From positions 1-35,938 of the forward strand of contig NZ_MUNO01000031.1 in assembly GCF_002001015.1 (NCBI RefSeq): a stretch of DNA of 35,938 nucleotides, written 5' to 3'. The position numbers and the translations under genes were made by a program. The notes beneath the pieces are model-generated. The model saw only the letters and a program-made list of their open reading frames with translations. It did no database searches and was not told the DNA's origin. How positions within the stretch are numbered: position 1 is the stretch's first letter; the number at the start of each line of letters is the position of its first letter. Origin of the DNA: Polaromonas sp. A23. Its GTDB lineage: Bacteria; Pseudomonadota; Gammaproteobacteria; Burkholderiales; Burkholderiaceae_C. Of this stretch, positions 28,109 to 35,938 are shown piece by piece.

Positions 28109-28606
28109 ATGCGTAACCCTAGCCGCTTTCTTTCGGTGGTGTCCTCTGTGGCCGTTGTTGCCGGTTTGGCCGCCTGTGCTGCGCCCATGAGCCAGCCTGC
28201 TCCCTACCCCGCAAACTATCCGACATCGACTTACCCGGCGCAGCCGCAAGGCAACTATATCGAATACGGACGCGTCAGCAATGTTGAAGTGCTGCGTACG
28301 CAAGAGCCGGCAAGGACTTCCGGTGTGGGTGCCGTGCTGGGCGGTGTAGCTGGCGCTGCCGTTGGAAGCCAAATCGGTGGGGGCAGTGGTCGTACTGCTG
28401 CGACCGTGATCGGCGCTGTGGGTGGCGCTGTTGCAGGCAATGCCATCGAGAGAAACCGCAACACCCAGCCCGTCAATGAAAGCTACCGCGTTTCTGTCCA
28501 ATCGGACAACGGTGGTTCACGCGCTTACGACGTGCCCTCGTACGGAGACTTACGTGTGGGTGACCGTGTGAAGATTGAAAACAACCAGTTGTTCCGCATG
28601 CGCTGA
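28109..28606 (+). CDS. Glycine-zipper outer-membrane lipoprotein (SlyB-like)
   Basis: Predicted lipoprotein of the 17-kDa antigen / glycine-zipper 2TM type. The signal peptide (about 1-22) ends in the lipobox LAAC, with lipidated Cys23. A Pro/Tyr/Gln-rich linker (about 24-50) follows, then a glycine zipper GVGAVLGGVAGAAVGSQIGG (72-91) and ATVIGAVGGAVAGNAIER (about 98-115). A C-terminal beta-rich part ends in LRVGDRVKIENNQLFRM. The 165 aa fit the SlyB/PcP family. Residue +2 is Ala, consistent with outer-membrane sorting. ATG 28109 has AGGAG six bases upstream. It is monocistronic, ending at the terminator 28620-28656. A role in envelope stability is known for SlyB; here it is inferred. Confidence 0.88.
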   Translation: MRNPSRFLSVVSSVAVVAGLAACAAPMSQPAPYPANYPTSTYPAQPQGNYIEYGRVSNVEVLRTQEPARTSGVGAVLGGVAGAAVGSQIGGGSGRTAATVIGAVGGAVAGNAIERNRNTQPVNESYRVSVQSDNGGSRAYDVPSYGDLRVGDRVKIENNQLFRMR

Positions 28607-28619
28607 TTTTTTGGTTGTT

Positions 28620-28656
28620 AAAAAGCCGGCTGCTATTGATGCATGCCGGCTTTTTT
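28620..28656. terminator. Bidirectional intrinsic terminator
   Basis: AAAAAGCCGGC at 28620-28630 and GCCGGCTTTTTT at 28645-28656 pair around a 14-nt loop. The A-run on one side and T-run on the other let it end both the lipoprotein transcript and the converging slyD-like transcript (stop at 28671). Confidence 0.9.
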
Positions 28657-28670
28657 ATGGCCAAGATTTG

Positions 28671-29195
28671 TCAGTGCAGGGTGTTGTTGCCGGGTGCCTG
28701 GGCTTCGAGTTTGAAGAAACCGGTACCCATGGAGCCCTGACCGATTTCTGCTTCGGTGGCTTCGCGTACTGATTCGACTTTCAGACTCAGACGGATGGCA
28801 ATGCCGGCGAGGGGATGGTTTCCGTCAAGCACAACATGTTCGGGATAGATTTCCGTGACGGTGTAAATGTGGCCTGGTGGTGTTTCAGGATTCACGCCAA
28901 TGGGCAGGGCAGCGCCATCGAAGACCAGACCTTCTTCCAGTTCGGGCGGAAACAGGTTGCGGGGTTCCAGAAACACCAGGTTTTCATCGTAATCACCAAA
29001 AGCCTGTTCGGGCTCAAGGTGCAACTCGACCTGGGCGCCGGCTTCATGGCCTTGCAGGCTTTCCTCGATCTTGGCAAGCAAGTCGTTGCCGCCCAGCAAA
29101 AACTCAACCGGCTCATCAAGTTCGTCGAGGATGTCGCCCAGGGTGTCTTTCAGCGTCCATGTCAGGGCAACGACGCATTGCGGGGTGATTTTCAT
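28671..29195 (-). CDS. FKBP-type peptidyl-prolyl isomerase (SlyD/SlpA-like)
   Basis: Probable prolyl isomerase and folding helper. MKITPQCVVALTWTLKD and DEPVEFLLGGNDLLAKIEES give the split FKBP domain. Between the halves lies an insert-in-flap domain (about 70-130) with PEQAFGDYDENLVFLEPRNL and FPPELEEGLVFDG. The final NHPLAGIAIRLSLKVESVRE completes the FKBP fold. The His/Cys-rich metal-binding tail of SlyD is absent, so it is closer to SlpA (FkpB) or short SlyD forms. At 174 aa it is normal. Its ATG is only 14 bp from the divergent roxA ATG, and no Shine-Dalgarno sequence is apparent. Confidence 0.88.
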   Translation of the reverse strand: MKITPQCVVALTWTLKDTLGDILDELDEPVEFLLGGNDLLAKIEESLQGHEAGAQVELHLEPEQAFGDYDENLVFLEPRNLFPPELEEGLVFDGAALPIGVNPETPPGHIYTVTEIYPEHVVLDGNHPLAGIAIRLSLKVESVREATEAEIGQGSMGTGFFKLEAQAPGNNTLH

Positions 29196-29209
29196 CCGAC
29201 AATTGTCCC

Positions 29210-30388
29210 ATGGATGTCAATCAACCCCTCTCCCTCCTTGCCGGTTTGACACCGGCCCAATTCATGCGCCGTCACTGGCAAAAAAAGCCATTGCTGGTGC
29301 GTCAGGCCATGCCGGGCTTTAAGCCTCTTCTGAGTCGCACTGAGTTGTTCAGGCTGGCGGCCCAACCGCAAGTGGAGTCGCGTCTCGTGGTGCAGCAGCC
29401 TTCAGGCTGGCGCATGAAGCAAGGCCCGTTCGGGCCGCGCAGCCTGCCGGCCTTAAGTCGGCGGCAGTGGACGCTGCTGGTGCAAGGTGTTGATCTGCAT
29501 GACGCACGCGCCCATGACTTGCTGAAGCAATTCCGTTTTGTGCCAGACGCCAGGCTGGACGATTTGATGATTTCGTTTGCCACGCCGGGCGGTGGGGTAG
29601 GGCCGCACTTCGATAGCTACGATGTTTTTCTTCTCCAGGCCAGTGGCCGCCGGCGTTGGCAGATAGGCCGGCAAAAAGACCTGACATTGCAGGAAGGCGT
29701 GCCGCTGAAGATCCTCCAGAACTTTGAGCCCGAGCAGGAGTTTCTGCTGGAGGCAGGGGACATGCTTTACCTCCCGCCGCGCTATGCCCATGACGGTTTG
29801 GCTGAACAGGGTGTCGGTGCGGGTGGCAAGCCCACAGACTGCATGACCTACTCGATCGGTTTTCGTGCGCCGCGGCAAGCCGAGCTGGGCAGTGAACTGC
29901 TGCAACGTCTGGCCGATTTCGGTGATGACGACGATGAATCAGGCAACAGCAACGGGGCTATTTACCGCGATCCTTTGCAGCACGCAACAGAGACACCAGG
30001 CGCCGTGCCGTTGGGGTTGCTTGAATTTGCCCAAAAGGCGGTAAACAATGCGCTCAAAGACCCGCTGGCGTTGGCCTGCGCCTTGGGGGAATACCTGACC
30101 GAGCCCAAGGCTTCCGTCTGGTTTGACGGTCCGTCCGGCGCGTGGAACCCGCGCGATGCAGGAGGCCTTTGCCTCGACCCGCGAACGAAGATGATTTACG
30201 ACACGCACCATGTATTTATCAACGGTGAAAGCTACCGTGCCAAGGGGGTGGATGCCACCCTGATGCATCGCCTGGCTGACCAGCGGCGGTTGACGCCAGC
30301 CGATCTGCGTCGCGCCAGCGCTTCTGCGCTGGAATTGCTGGCAGACTGGCATGAGTCGGGCTGGGTGAGCCACCCGCCGCGACAGTGA
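29210..30388 (+). CDS. roxA: Ribosomal protein uL16 arginine hydroxylase (RoxA/YcfD-like)
   Basis: JmjC/cupin-type 2-oxoglutarate and Fe(II)-dependent oxygenase; the E. coli homologue hydroxylates an arginine of ribosomal protein L16. The start of the fold has PAQFMRRHWQKKPLLVRQA. The metal triad is H133 and D135 in GPHFDSYDVFLLQ and H194 in LPPRYAHDG. RRRWQIGRQKDLTLQEGVPL lies between, and a C-terminal winged-helix region with RLADQRRLTPADLRRASASA follows. The 392 aa are slightly longer than E. coli YcfD (373). It is divergent from the FKBP gene with a 14-bp gap and no clear ribosome site, so the transcript may be leaderless or the start misplaced. L16 as substrate is inferred from family. 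Confidence 0.87.
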   Translation: MDVNQPLSLLAGLTPAQFMRRHWQKKPLLVRQAMPGFKPLLSRTELFRLAAQPQVESRLVVQQPSGWRMKQGPFGPRSLPALSRRQWTLLVQGVDLHDARAHDLLKQFRFVPDARLDDLMISFATPGGGVGPHFDSYDVFLLQASGRRRWQIGRQKDLTLQEGVPLKILQNFEPEQEFLLEAGDMLYLPPRYAHDGLAEQGVGAGGKPTDCMTYSIGFRAPRQAELGSELLQRLADFGDDDDESGNSNGAIYRDPLQHATETPGAVPLGLLEFAQKAVNNALKDPLALACALGEYLTEPKASVWFDGPSGAWNPRDAGGLCLDPRTKMIYDTHHVFINGESYRAKGVDATLMHRLADQRRLTPADLRRASASALELLADWHESGWVSHPPRQ

Positions 30389-30435
30389 CGACGCCTTCTG
30401 GCCTGATGTTCGAATATTGAACGAAAGGAACAGCG

Positions 30436-30954
30436 ATGAACAATGCCGAATCACCCTCCGGATTGCCAGCGTCCGTGCTATTGCAGGGCCGGTTTGAAGG
30501 TCGTTCCGCATTTGCCACACTGGTTCGGCAGGCATTTGCTGCGGCGGCCGAGCAGGGGTGGCGCGAAATCATCATCTGTGATGCCACATTTGAAGACTGG
30601 CCTCTCGGCGAGCGCGCGGTGGCGCAGTCGCTCAATGACTGGTCAAAATCGGGCCGAACCCTGACGATTCTTGCGCAAAATTATGACGAAGTCATACGTC
30701 GGCATGCACGTTTCGTCACGTGGCGCCGCACGTGGTCACACATTGTTGATTGCCGCGGCAGCGGTCCAGTGGCAGCAAGTGACCTGCCCAGTGTATTTTG
30801 GAGCCCGGACTGGGTGTTTGAACGGCTGGATCTTGTACGCAGCACAGGTGTGGCGGGTCCCGAAGCCGCGCGCCGCGTTGCATTGAAAGAACGTCTTACC
30901 GAAAAGCTGCTGCGAAGCACCCCGGCCTTCCCTGCAACCACCTTGGGCATTTGA
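30436..30954 (+). CDS. Unknown 172-aa protein next to roxA
   Basis: I do not recognise a family with certainty. The protein is soluble, without signal peptide or membrane helix. It opens with ASVLLQGRFEGRSAFATLVR and has a compact alpha/beta pattern: a strand at about 53-59 (REIIICDA), FEDWPLGERAVAQSLNDWSK and GRTLTILAQNYDEVIRRH, then VTWRRTWSHIVDCRG. The C-terminal FWSPDWVFERLDLVRSTGV is Trp-rich, and the tail is basic. ATG 30436 has AAAGGAA six bases upstream, 47 nt after the roxA stop, so co-transcription with roxA is likely. The alternating hydrophobic pattern suggests a small Rossmann-like domain; this is a guess. Confidence 0.65.
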   Translation: MNNAESPSGLPASVLLQGRFEGRSAFATLVRQAFAAAAEQGWREIIICDATFEDWPLGERAVAQSLNDWSKSGRTLTILAQNYDEVIRRHARFVTWRRTWSHIVDCRGSGPVAASDLPSVFWSPDWVFERLDLVRSTGVAGPEAARRVALKERLTEKLLRSTPAFPATTLGI

Positions 30955-31172
30955 TTTGATGTCTTCACGTTGGAAAGCAAGATGTTGCAAAAAGCAACTG
31001 CGCTCAAGTTTTCAGGGTGTTTTGAGGGTTTATATGGCAGTAAAAACCCGCATATACTAAGCGGTTGGAAAGGCTGGGCTTGCATGGCTCGCCAACGTCA
31101 AAGTCCGGTCACCGATTGGTTTTTTGACAGTTCCAGAAATAGTTTTTTCTCATTCATCAAGGATCTCTCGAT

Positions 31173-31376
31173 ATGAACAAGTCCCTCGTTCTGGCCGCCA
31201 TCGTTGCTGCTGTTTCCCTCGCTGCCTGCGGTAAAAAGGAAGAAGCGCCAGCGCCAGCTCCCGTTGTCGTGACTCCTGCACCAGCCCCAGCGCCTGCCGC
31301 TCCAGCTCCTGCTGCGGATGCTTCGGCACCTGCTGCTGCTCCGGCTCCTGCCGATGCTGCCAGTGCCGCAAAGTAA
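31173..31376 (+). CDS. Small Ala/Pro-rich lipoprotein
   Basis: A 67-aa protein. A short signal peptide (about 1-18) carries a lipobox SLAAC with Cys19, then GKKEEAPAPAPVVV and a tail made almost wholly of Ala and Pro with a few Ser, Thr and Asp (APAPAPAAPAPAADASAPAA). The low-complexity tail is probably extended and may span or coat the periplasm; no function is known. ATG 31173 has AAGGA about eight bases upstream. It has its own 218-bp leader region and ends at the terminator 31390-31423, so it forms a single-gene unit. Short Ala/Pro lipoproteins of this kind are frequent in Burkholderiales. Confidence 0.75.
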   Translation: MNKSLVLAAIVAAVSLAACGKKEEAPAPAPVVVTPAPAPAPAAPAPAADASAPAAAPAPADAASAAK

Positions 31377-31389
31377 TTAGCTTTGTCTG

Positions 31390-31423
31390 CACAAAAAAAC
31401 CGCCTCATGGCGGTTTTTTTGTG
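31390..31423 (+). terminator. Intrinsic terminator after the small lipoprotein
   Basis: CACAAAAAAACCGCC (31390-31404) pairs with GGCGGTTTTTTTGTG (31409-31423) around a 4-nt TCAT loop, an almost perfect hairpin with a T-run of seven inside the 3' arm. The symmetric A and T runs could also stop the converging minus-strand transcript from the MBL hydrolase. Confidence 0.9.
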
Positions 31424-31470
31424 CGCGTTAAGTTCCGCGTCAAATGGGTTGAAGGCCTTGGCGGTCAGGG

Positions 31471-32241
31471 TCAGACAGCCAGCCAGCGGGTTCCTGTTTG
31501 GGCGTCGGCCACCACAACTTCGATGGCATCCCCCAGCGCCTCAAACATGGCTTGTCGGGCCAGGTCAGGTCGGTTGTTCTGTTGGCTCAAATGGGCGGCC
31601 ACTATTTGACTGAGGCCGTTGTGCCCCACAGCGCGCGCTATCTCGCCTGCGGCAAGGTTGGACAGATGCCCGTACTGGCCAGCCACCCGCCGTTTGAGGA
31701 ATGGCGGATAGCTGGATTGTTTGAGCAAGTCAGTGTCGTGGTTGCATTCCAGCAGCAGGGCGTGGCAATGTGCCAGATGAGCCAGCAGGTGGGAAGTGGC
31801 ATGGCCCAGATCGGTCAGAAGCCCCAGCTTGGAGGCGCCATCCGTGCAGCTGAGCTGCAGGGGCTCGCGCGCGTCGTGCGGAACCGTGAAGGGCATGAGC
31901 TGCAGTTCACCGAGGTCAATGGCCTGCCCGTCGTGCGCGATGTGGAGAAGCCCATCAAAGTCGGGCAGCCCAATCCCTTCAAAAGTGCCGCGGCTCATCC
32001 AGACAGGTACCCGGTGCCGCAACGCAAACTGGCGTGCACAGCCGATATGGTCGCTGTGCTCATGGGTCACAAAGACGGCATCGATGTCGCTGTCGGTAAG
32101 GCCTGCTTCGGCCAGGCGCAGCGAAAGCTGCCGAATGCCCAATCCACAGTCAACCAGCAATCGCCGGGGCCGAAGGCCTGCGGCTTCCACGAGGGTGGCG
32201 TTGCCGGTGCTGCCGCTGCCCAGGCTTTTAAACCTCAACAC
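31471..32241 (-). CDS. Metallo-beta-lactamase-fold hydrolase (YycJ/WalJ-like)
   Basis: Predicted zinc-dependent hydrolase or nuclease of the YycJ group. It opens with LRFKSLGSGSTGNATLVEA and has LLVDCGLGIRQLSLRLAEAG. The metal motif is H60-x-H62-x-D64-H65 (THEHSDHIG), followed by LGLLTDLGHATSHLLAHL, LLLECNHDTDLLK and HLSNLAAGEIARA. The 256 aa fit the family. GTG 32241 is the likely start; no clear ribosome site is seen, and a TTG is the next codon. It lies 18 bp after bamC in the dapA-bamC-MBL cluster that is usual in betaproteobacteria. The substrate is not known; some relatives are DNA exonucleases. Confidence 0.88.
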   Translation of the reverse strand: MLRFKSLGSGSTGNATLVEAAGLRPRRLLVDCGLGIRQLSLRLAEAGLTDSDIDAVFVTHEHSDHIGCARQFALRHRVPVWMSRGTFEGIGLPDFDGLLHIAHDGQAIDLGELQLMPFTVPHDAREPLQLSCTDGASKLGLLTDLGHATSHLLAHLAHCHALLLECNHDTDLLKQSSYPPFLKRRVAGQYGHLSNLAAGEIARAVGHNGLSQIVAAHLSQQNNRPDLARQAMFEALGDAIEVVVADAQTGTRWLAV

Positions 32242-32259
32242 AGGGCAGTCCGGGAGAGG

Positions 32260-33411
32260 TTATTTCAGGTCGTCGGCAATGACCTGGACGATGCGCTGGG
32301 CGTTCGCTGAAGCTTCAGGGCTGCCTTGGGCATTGAGCACGGACACCATGGTGACTTCGCCCTGGCTACGTACGGCGATACGGTATTTGAGCGGAGGAAC
32401 GCCTGCTGAAGAGCTGCTGAAGAGTTTGGCGAGGAAGCCGGGCTCTTTCTTGTCACCCGTGGGTTCGACATAGCGTACAAAATAAGTGCCTTGTGCACGG
32501 TCACGGTCTTCAACGGTGAAGCCGGTTCGGTCCAGCGCCAGTCCGACGCGGCGCCAGGCGCGCTCAAATCCTTCGTCGATCTGAACCACAGGCATGTTGT
32601 TGACGCTGGTGATTCGGGACGTCTGGCGAGCGCCGCCGCTGGCGACCAGGGCCTTGGACTGCTCCTGGCTCACGCCCAGCTTGACCATCAGCCGGCGCAG
32701 GAATTCCGCTTCAAGTTCAGGGTCTGCAGGACGCGGCTGCCAGACGGTGGTGTCGCCTTGCTTGGTTGCCTGGTTGACGCCAACGACGGTTTCCACCATG
32801 CCGCGGTGGCTGATGTAGATCTCCGTGCCGCCGGATGCATTGCGTTCCAGGCGCGTGCGGAATTTGTCGCGCTCGCCGGTGGAGTAAAGGCTGTCCAATA
32901 GCTTGCCGATTGTTGCGCGTACAAAATCCTGAGGGAGCTTGGCGCGGTTTTCCGCGTAGTCTGTTTCCATGATGCCCAGGTTTTCCTGGTCAAGCGTCAG
33001 GAGGAAACCGCTTTCCTGCCAGAAGTCGCGCACAGGGCCCCAGAGTTTGTCTGCAGGACGGTTGACCACCAGCCAGCGCTGGCTACCTGCGCGTTCGATG
33101 CGTACGTCGCCTACGGTCATGGCTGCGGTCGTCACGGCCTGGGTGGGCTGTCCAATCTGGTAGCCGCTGGCAGTCACAGCGCCGCCAGGGACCACATACC
33201 GTGTTTCGCGTGAAAGCTGCGTCAGATCTGGTGGCACTTCCAGCGAGGGCCCTTTGGCAGAGGTCTTGTAGTCGATCTTGTCGCCTTGCATGACGTCTTC
33301 AAGGGTTGAACAGCCGGACGCGGAAAGCGCCGCGACCAGGATCAACAGACAGGACACGGTAGCCCGTGGAAAGCGTCCGGAGCCAGAAGCGGAGAGCGAG
33401 TGCAAAGTCAT
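32260..33411 (-). CDS. bamC: Outer-membrane assembly lipoprotein BamC
   Basis: Accessory lipoprotein of the BAM complex that inserts beta-barrel proteins into the outer membrane. The signal peptide has the lipobox SASGC with Cys34. An unstructured segment follows with DKIDYKTSAKGPSLEVPPDL (about 42-61), the conserved BamC lasso. Two helix-grip domains follow (about 95-215 and 270-380), with PADKLWGPVRDFWQESGF and FERAWRRVGLALDRTGFTVE. The 383 aa from ATG 33411 are slightly longer than E. coli BamC (344); a GTG immediately upstream is the alternative start. It sits downstream of dapA by about 20 nt, as in E. coli (dapA-nlpB), which confirms the call. Confidence 0.92.
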   Translation of the reverse strand: MTLHSLSASGSGRFPRATVSCLLILVAALSASGCSTLEDVMQGDKIDYKTSAKGPSLEVPPDLTQLSRETRYVVPGGAVTASGYQIGQPTQAVTTAAMTVGDVRIERAGSQRWLVVNRPADKLWGPVRDFWQESGFLLTLDQENLGIMETDYAENRAKLPQDFVRATIGKLLDSLYSTGERDKFRTRLERNASGGTEIYISHRGMVETVVGVNQATKQGDTTVWQPRPADPELEAEFLRRLMVKLGVSQEQSKALVASGGARQTSRITSVNNMPVVQIDEGFERAWRRVGLALDRTGFTVEDRDRAQGTYFVRYVEPTGDKKEPGFLAKLFSSSSAGVPPLKYRIAVRSQGEVTMVSVLNAQGSPEASANAQRIVQVIADDLK

Positions 33412-33432
33412 CACTGGAGTTTCCCTTAAAAA

Positions 33433-34314
33433 TCAGATCAGGCCACAAACGCGCAGAGCGTTTTCTACCGTGGCTTCGTTGGCAGTTTCAAGCGGTGTCA
33501 TGGGCAGGCGCAGTGTGCCTCCGCAAAGCCCCATGCGGGCCATGGCCCATTTCACAGGAATGGGGTTGGCTTCCACAAACAGGTTTTTGTGCAGCGGCAG
33601 CAACTGCAGCTGGATTTTCATGGCGGTCCGGACGTCGCCGGCGACAGCGGCCATGCACAGCTCATGCATCAGGCGGGGCGCCACATTGGCACTGACACTG
33701 ATGTTGCCCTGCCCGCCGCACAGCATCAGGGCCACGGCGGTCGGATCGTCACCGGAATAGACGGCAAAGCCTGCTGGTACATCCTTGATGAGCCACTGGG
33801 CGCGCTCAATGTTGCCCGTCGCTTCCTTGATGCCGACAATGCCGGGAACTTGCGCCAGCCGCAGCACGGTGGCATGCAGCATGTCGGCCACGGTACGGCC
33901 GGGCACGTTGTACAACACCATGGGCAGATCAACCGCTTCGGCAATCGCCTTGAAATGCCGGTACTGGCCTTCCTGGGTTGGCTTGTTGTAGTAGGGCACC
34001 ACCTGTAGCTGGCAGTCGGCGCCCACGGTTTTTGCGAAGCGTGCCAGTTCGATGGCTTCGGCGGTGGAGTTTGCACCGCAACCGGCCATGACCGGAACTT
34101 TACCTTTGGCCTGCTCCACCGAAACGCGAATGATTTCGCAATGTTCTTCGACGCTGACGGTGGGCGATTCACCCGTGGTGCCGACCACGCCGATGCAATC
34201 TGTGCCTTCGGCAATGTGCCAGTCCACCAGCTTGCGCAAAGTCGGGTAATCAACGCTGCCGTCTTCATGCAGGGGAGTGGCCAGTGCAACGATGCTGCCG
34301 GTAATGGTTTTCAT
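33433..34314 (-). CDS. dapA: 4-hydroxy-tetrahydrodipicolinate synthase
   Basis: First committed enzyme of lysine and diaminopimelate synthesis, condensing pyruvate with aspartate semialdehyde. It has [21 protein letters not shown]46/T47 in [13 protein letters not shown]135 and R140 in [13 protein letters not shown], and the Schiff-base lysine K163 in [29 protein letters not shown] and [18 protein letters not shown] complete the barrel. The 293 aa are standard. It leads the dapA-bamC-MBL group. The methyltransferase gene on the same strand ends 59 bp before its start. Confidence 0.96.
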   Translation of the reverse strand: MKTITGSIVALATPLHEDGSVDYPTLRKLVDWHIAEGTDCIGVVGTTGESPTVSVEEHCEIIRVSVEQAKGKVPVMAGCGANSTAEAIELARFAKTVGADCQLQVVPYYNKPTQEGQYRHFKAIAEAVDLPMVLYNVPGRTVADMLHATVLRLAQVPGIVGIKEATGNIERAQWLIKDVPAGFAVYSGDDPTAVALMLCGGQGNISVSANVAPRLMHELCMAAVAGDVRTAMKIQLQLLPLHKNLFVEANPIPVKWAMARMGLCGGTLRLPMTPLETANEATVENALRVCGLI

Positions 34315-34373
34315 GTCAATGTGTCGGGGGTCGGGTATACGGTCAATCCGGCCTATGCAGCCAATCCCGCATT

Positions 34374-34958
34374 CTACCCAGTGCGCTGGTCCAGCAGATA
34401 GCGTGGAACCCCCGTTGCCACCAACGGTTCCCGGACCGCGGCAATTCGCTGCACAAAACGGTCTGGCGCCTCCAGAAACCCATCTTCATAGGCGACCACC
34501 CGCAATTCGCGGAAGGCTGCCAGAAGCTCGCCGGGCCGCAACAAGAAATCCGGTCTTGAGGGTTTACCCACCGTTTCGTTGCCCTGTGTAAAGGTTTCGT
34601 AAATCAGGACCCCGCCCGGTGCGACGCTGGCCAGCAAGGTCGGCAGCAAGGGGCGCCACAGGTAATTGGTCACGACGACGGCGTCAAACTGGCGACCCGC
34701 GAATGGCCAGGGGCCGTTTTCGATATCGGCAACGACGGCTTCGCATGATGTTGCCGGAATTGCTATGGATTCAATAGCGTCCTTTGACCGATCTACAAGG
34801 GTGAGGGGGTGATTTCGCTTGTAAAACCACCAGGCGTGCCGGCCGTGGCCGCAAGCGACATCCAGCACCTGGCCGTGCGGGGGAACCAGATGAGACCAGC
34901 GCTGGACCCAGCTGGAAGGAGTCAGGCTGGCATGCCCGCTGGCAATGTCGTCCTTCAA
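34374..34958 (-). CDS. Class I SAM-dependent methyltransferase
   Basis: Small methyltransferase of unknown substrate. The SAM motif is [19 protein letters not shown] (about 30-48), then [14 protein letters not shown] with the acidic end of strand 2, [40 protein letters not shown] and [14 protein letters not shown]. This matches the TehB/UbiE-like group in which the last motif is common. The start is TTG 34958, overlapping the SDR stop as TTGA; no in-frame ATG lies nearby, and GAGG about 11 bases upstream is a poor site. The 194 aa are a usual size. Codons at 34762-34778 contain the dispersed 17-nt core. Confidence 0.85.
   Translation of the reverse strand: MKDDIASGHASLTPSSWVQRWSHLVPPHGQVLDVACGHGRHAWWFYKRNHPLTLVDRSKDAIESIAIPATSCEAVVADIENGPWPFAGRQFDAVVVTNYLWRPLLPTLLASVAPGGVLIYETFTQGNETVGKPSRPDFLLRPGELLAAFRELRVVAYEDGFLEAPDRFVQRIAAVREPLVATGVPRYLLDQRTG
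34762..34778 (-). repeat. 17-nt dispersed core, copy G (inside methyltransferase)
   Basis: The plus strand reads GCTATGGATTCAATAGC. On the coding strand it is GCT ATT GAA TCC ATA GC, in frame as Ala-Ile-Glu-Ser-Ile-Ala. It is the most diverged copy and lacks the outer blocks, so it could be chance. Confidence 0.3.
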
Positions 34959-35767
34959 TGGGGCTTGACCTCGTCCTTGAGCGCTGCCAGTGCCATGTTT
35001 TCCACAACCCCGGGAGCTACCAGCTTGAGCCAGCGCCCGAGTTTTCCCTTGGTGGTCATCACCACCTCGCGTTCGCGGCGGTCCATGCCTTCGAGGATCA
35101 GCCGGGCGCAGGTCTCGACGCTCATGGCATCGTCTTCCTTGAGGCCGCTGGCGCCGGCCGGCGCACCCGCTGCGTTGAAACCGCGATGGCGAATCTGCGT
35201 GGCTACGACACCTGGGTAGGCCGTTGTGACGCTGACCCCTGCTGTTTTCAGCTCGGCGCGCAGTGCTTCAAAAAAACCTGTCATTGCGAATTTGGTGGCG
35301 CTGTAGGCCGTGCGGCCAGGCACACCCACCAGGCCCGCCAGACTCGACACCGCGACGATGCTGCCGCGGCTTTGTTGTAGATAGGGAAGCGCAGCGTGGG
35401 TGCACCAGACGCTGCCCCAGAGGTTGATGCGCATCAGGTCTTCGTACCAACCCAGGTCTTCGCTTTTGACCTCTTCAAAGAGTGCTTGCGCCGACATGCC
35501 GGCGTTGTTGATCAGGGCGTCGATTTGCCCGAACGCCTGGACAGCTGCGGCGATCAGGTTGCGGCACTGGGTTTGGTCCGATACGTCGGTTCGAACCACC
35601 AAAGTAGCTGCCCCGCGCGCTTGGCATTCGGCGGAGACTTCTTTCAACGCCTCCTCATTGCGCGCAGCCAGCACCAGAGCCGCCGACGCGCCATGACGCG
35701 TGGCCAACTGACGCGCCATTTCGGCGCCTATGCCATCGGACGCGCCGGTGATGACGATCGTTTTCAT
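34955..35767 (-). CDS. Short-chain dehydrogenase/reductase
   Basis: NAD(P)-dependent oxidoreductase of the classical SDR family, substrate unknown. The dinucleotide motif is TGASDGIGAEMA (7-18), with LVLAARNEEAL, NNAGMSA (87-93), the catalytic Ser141/142 in IVAVSSLAG, and Tyr155 and Lys159 in GRTAYSATKFAM. PGVVATQIRHRG follows. ATG 35767 (270 aa) is preferred over an upstream TTG at 35806, because MKTIVITGASDG is the family start. The C-terminal LGRWLKLVAPGVVENMALAA resembles the membrane-associated end of some SDRs. It is translationally coupled (TTGA) to the methyltransferase downstream. Confidence 0.9.
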   Translation of the reverse strand: MKTIVITGASDGIGAEMARQLATRHGASAALVLAARNEEALKEVSAECQARGAATLVVRTDVSDQTQCRNLIAAAVQAFGQIDALINNAGMSAQALFEEVKSEDLGWYEDLMRINLWGSVWCTHAALPYLQQSRGSIVAVSSLAGLVGVPGRTAYSATKFAMTGFFEALRAELKTAGVSVTTAYPGVVATQIRHRGFNAAGAPAGASGLKEDDAMSVETCARLILEGMDRREREVVMTTKGKLGRWLKLVAPGVVENMALAALKDEVKPH

Positions 35768-35938
35768 GGTCTTTTTTGTCCCCGTCTGTGTCTGTATTTC
35801 GGGCAAAGACTACCACCGATTGCTATCCGAACGGCCTACTTGCTCCGGCCAGCCCTATCCCTTACCCTGTACCTCAGATTCAGGAGTCAGGCCAGACGAT
35901 CAGGCGCAACTGCAGCGCCTGTCCCAAGGAGTGTGCTC
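35768..35938. other. Gene-free right end
   Basis: No gene is assigned. Bases 35807-35938 are upstream of the SDR start on the minus strand. The very last bases hold AAGGAG (35926-35931), which could be the ribosome site of a plus-strand gene beginning just outside the window. Confidence 0.4.

Noticed and set aside
28632..28642. GCTATTGATGC in the terminator loop as a repeat core
   Set aside because: It lacks the AATAGC end of the core, so only the first half matches.
30955..31172. Possible small RNA or promoter cluster before the tiny lipoprotein gene
   Set aside because: A TATACT at 31053-31058 is -10-like, but no convincing -35 lies 16-18 bp upstream, and no structured RNA is evident.

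Overview
The window looks like a chromosomal segment of a GC-rich betaproteobacterium of the Burkholderiales, most likely family Comamonadaceae (Polaromonas/Rhodoferax-like; inferred, not searched). The grounds are the order pyrG-kdsA-DUF1330-eno-ftsB, two orphan Bug-type tricarboxylate-binding proteins, the dapA-bamC-MBL cluster, and dispersed intergenic repeats of a type I associate with that family. About 33 protein genes fill the window. No rRNA, tRNA, CRISPR array, insertion sequence or prophage was seen, and no gene-free stretch exceeds 300 bases.

Layout. 285-4870: an inverse-autotransporter adhesin with a beta-helix passenger, divergent from a LuxR-type response regulator and an overlapping 7TMR-DISM histidine kinase. 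A perfect 22-bp palindrome (2220-2241) lies between them. 4888-11787: a molybdate/tungstate block. A ModE-like regulator with a periplasmic-binding-protein-like domain is divergent from tupBCA, which converges on modABC. modA is in turn divergent from modE across a perfect 9-7-9 inverted repeat that fits a ModE box. 11800-16329: an AEC permease, two Bug binding proteins, xerD and a small membrane protein. 16407-20341: a Cfa-type methyltransferase and a DUF455 ferritin-like protein on the minus strand, then gamma carbonic anhydrase and hslO overlapping by 1 nt. 20348-25644 (minus): the housekeeping run pyrG-kdsA-DUF1330-eno-ftsB and a small P-loop protein. 25760-27911 (plus): coaBC, a small membrane protein and dut. 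28109-31376: a glycine-zipper lipoprotein, an SlyD-like FKBP divergent from the ribosomal oxygenase roxA, an unknown 172-aa protein and a tiny Ala/Pro lipoprotein. 31471-35767 (minus): SDR-methyltransferase and dapA-bamC-MBL hydrolase.

Most of the window is ordinary housekeeping. The most unusual signals are these: (1) a 17-nt core, GCTAnnnnTTtAaTAGC-like, present seven times. Three copies are intergenic; four lie inside genes, all read in the same codon phase. One intergenic copy reaches the apparent ribosome-binding site of a gene. (2) The pyrG-kdsA junction carries a second copy of the first eight kdsA codons, differing only synonymously and followed by a 37-codon ORF linked to both neighbours by ATGA overlaps. 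(3) The palindrome between the adhesin and its putative two-component regulator. (4) The paired tungstate and molybdate uptake systems, each with its own ModE-type regulator.
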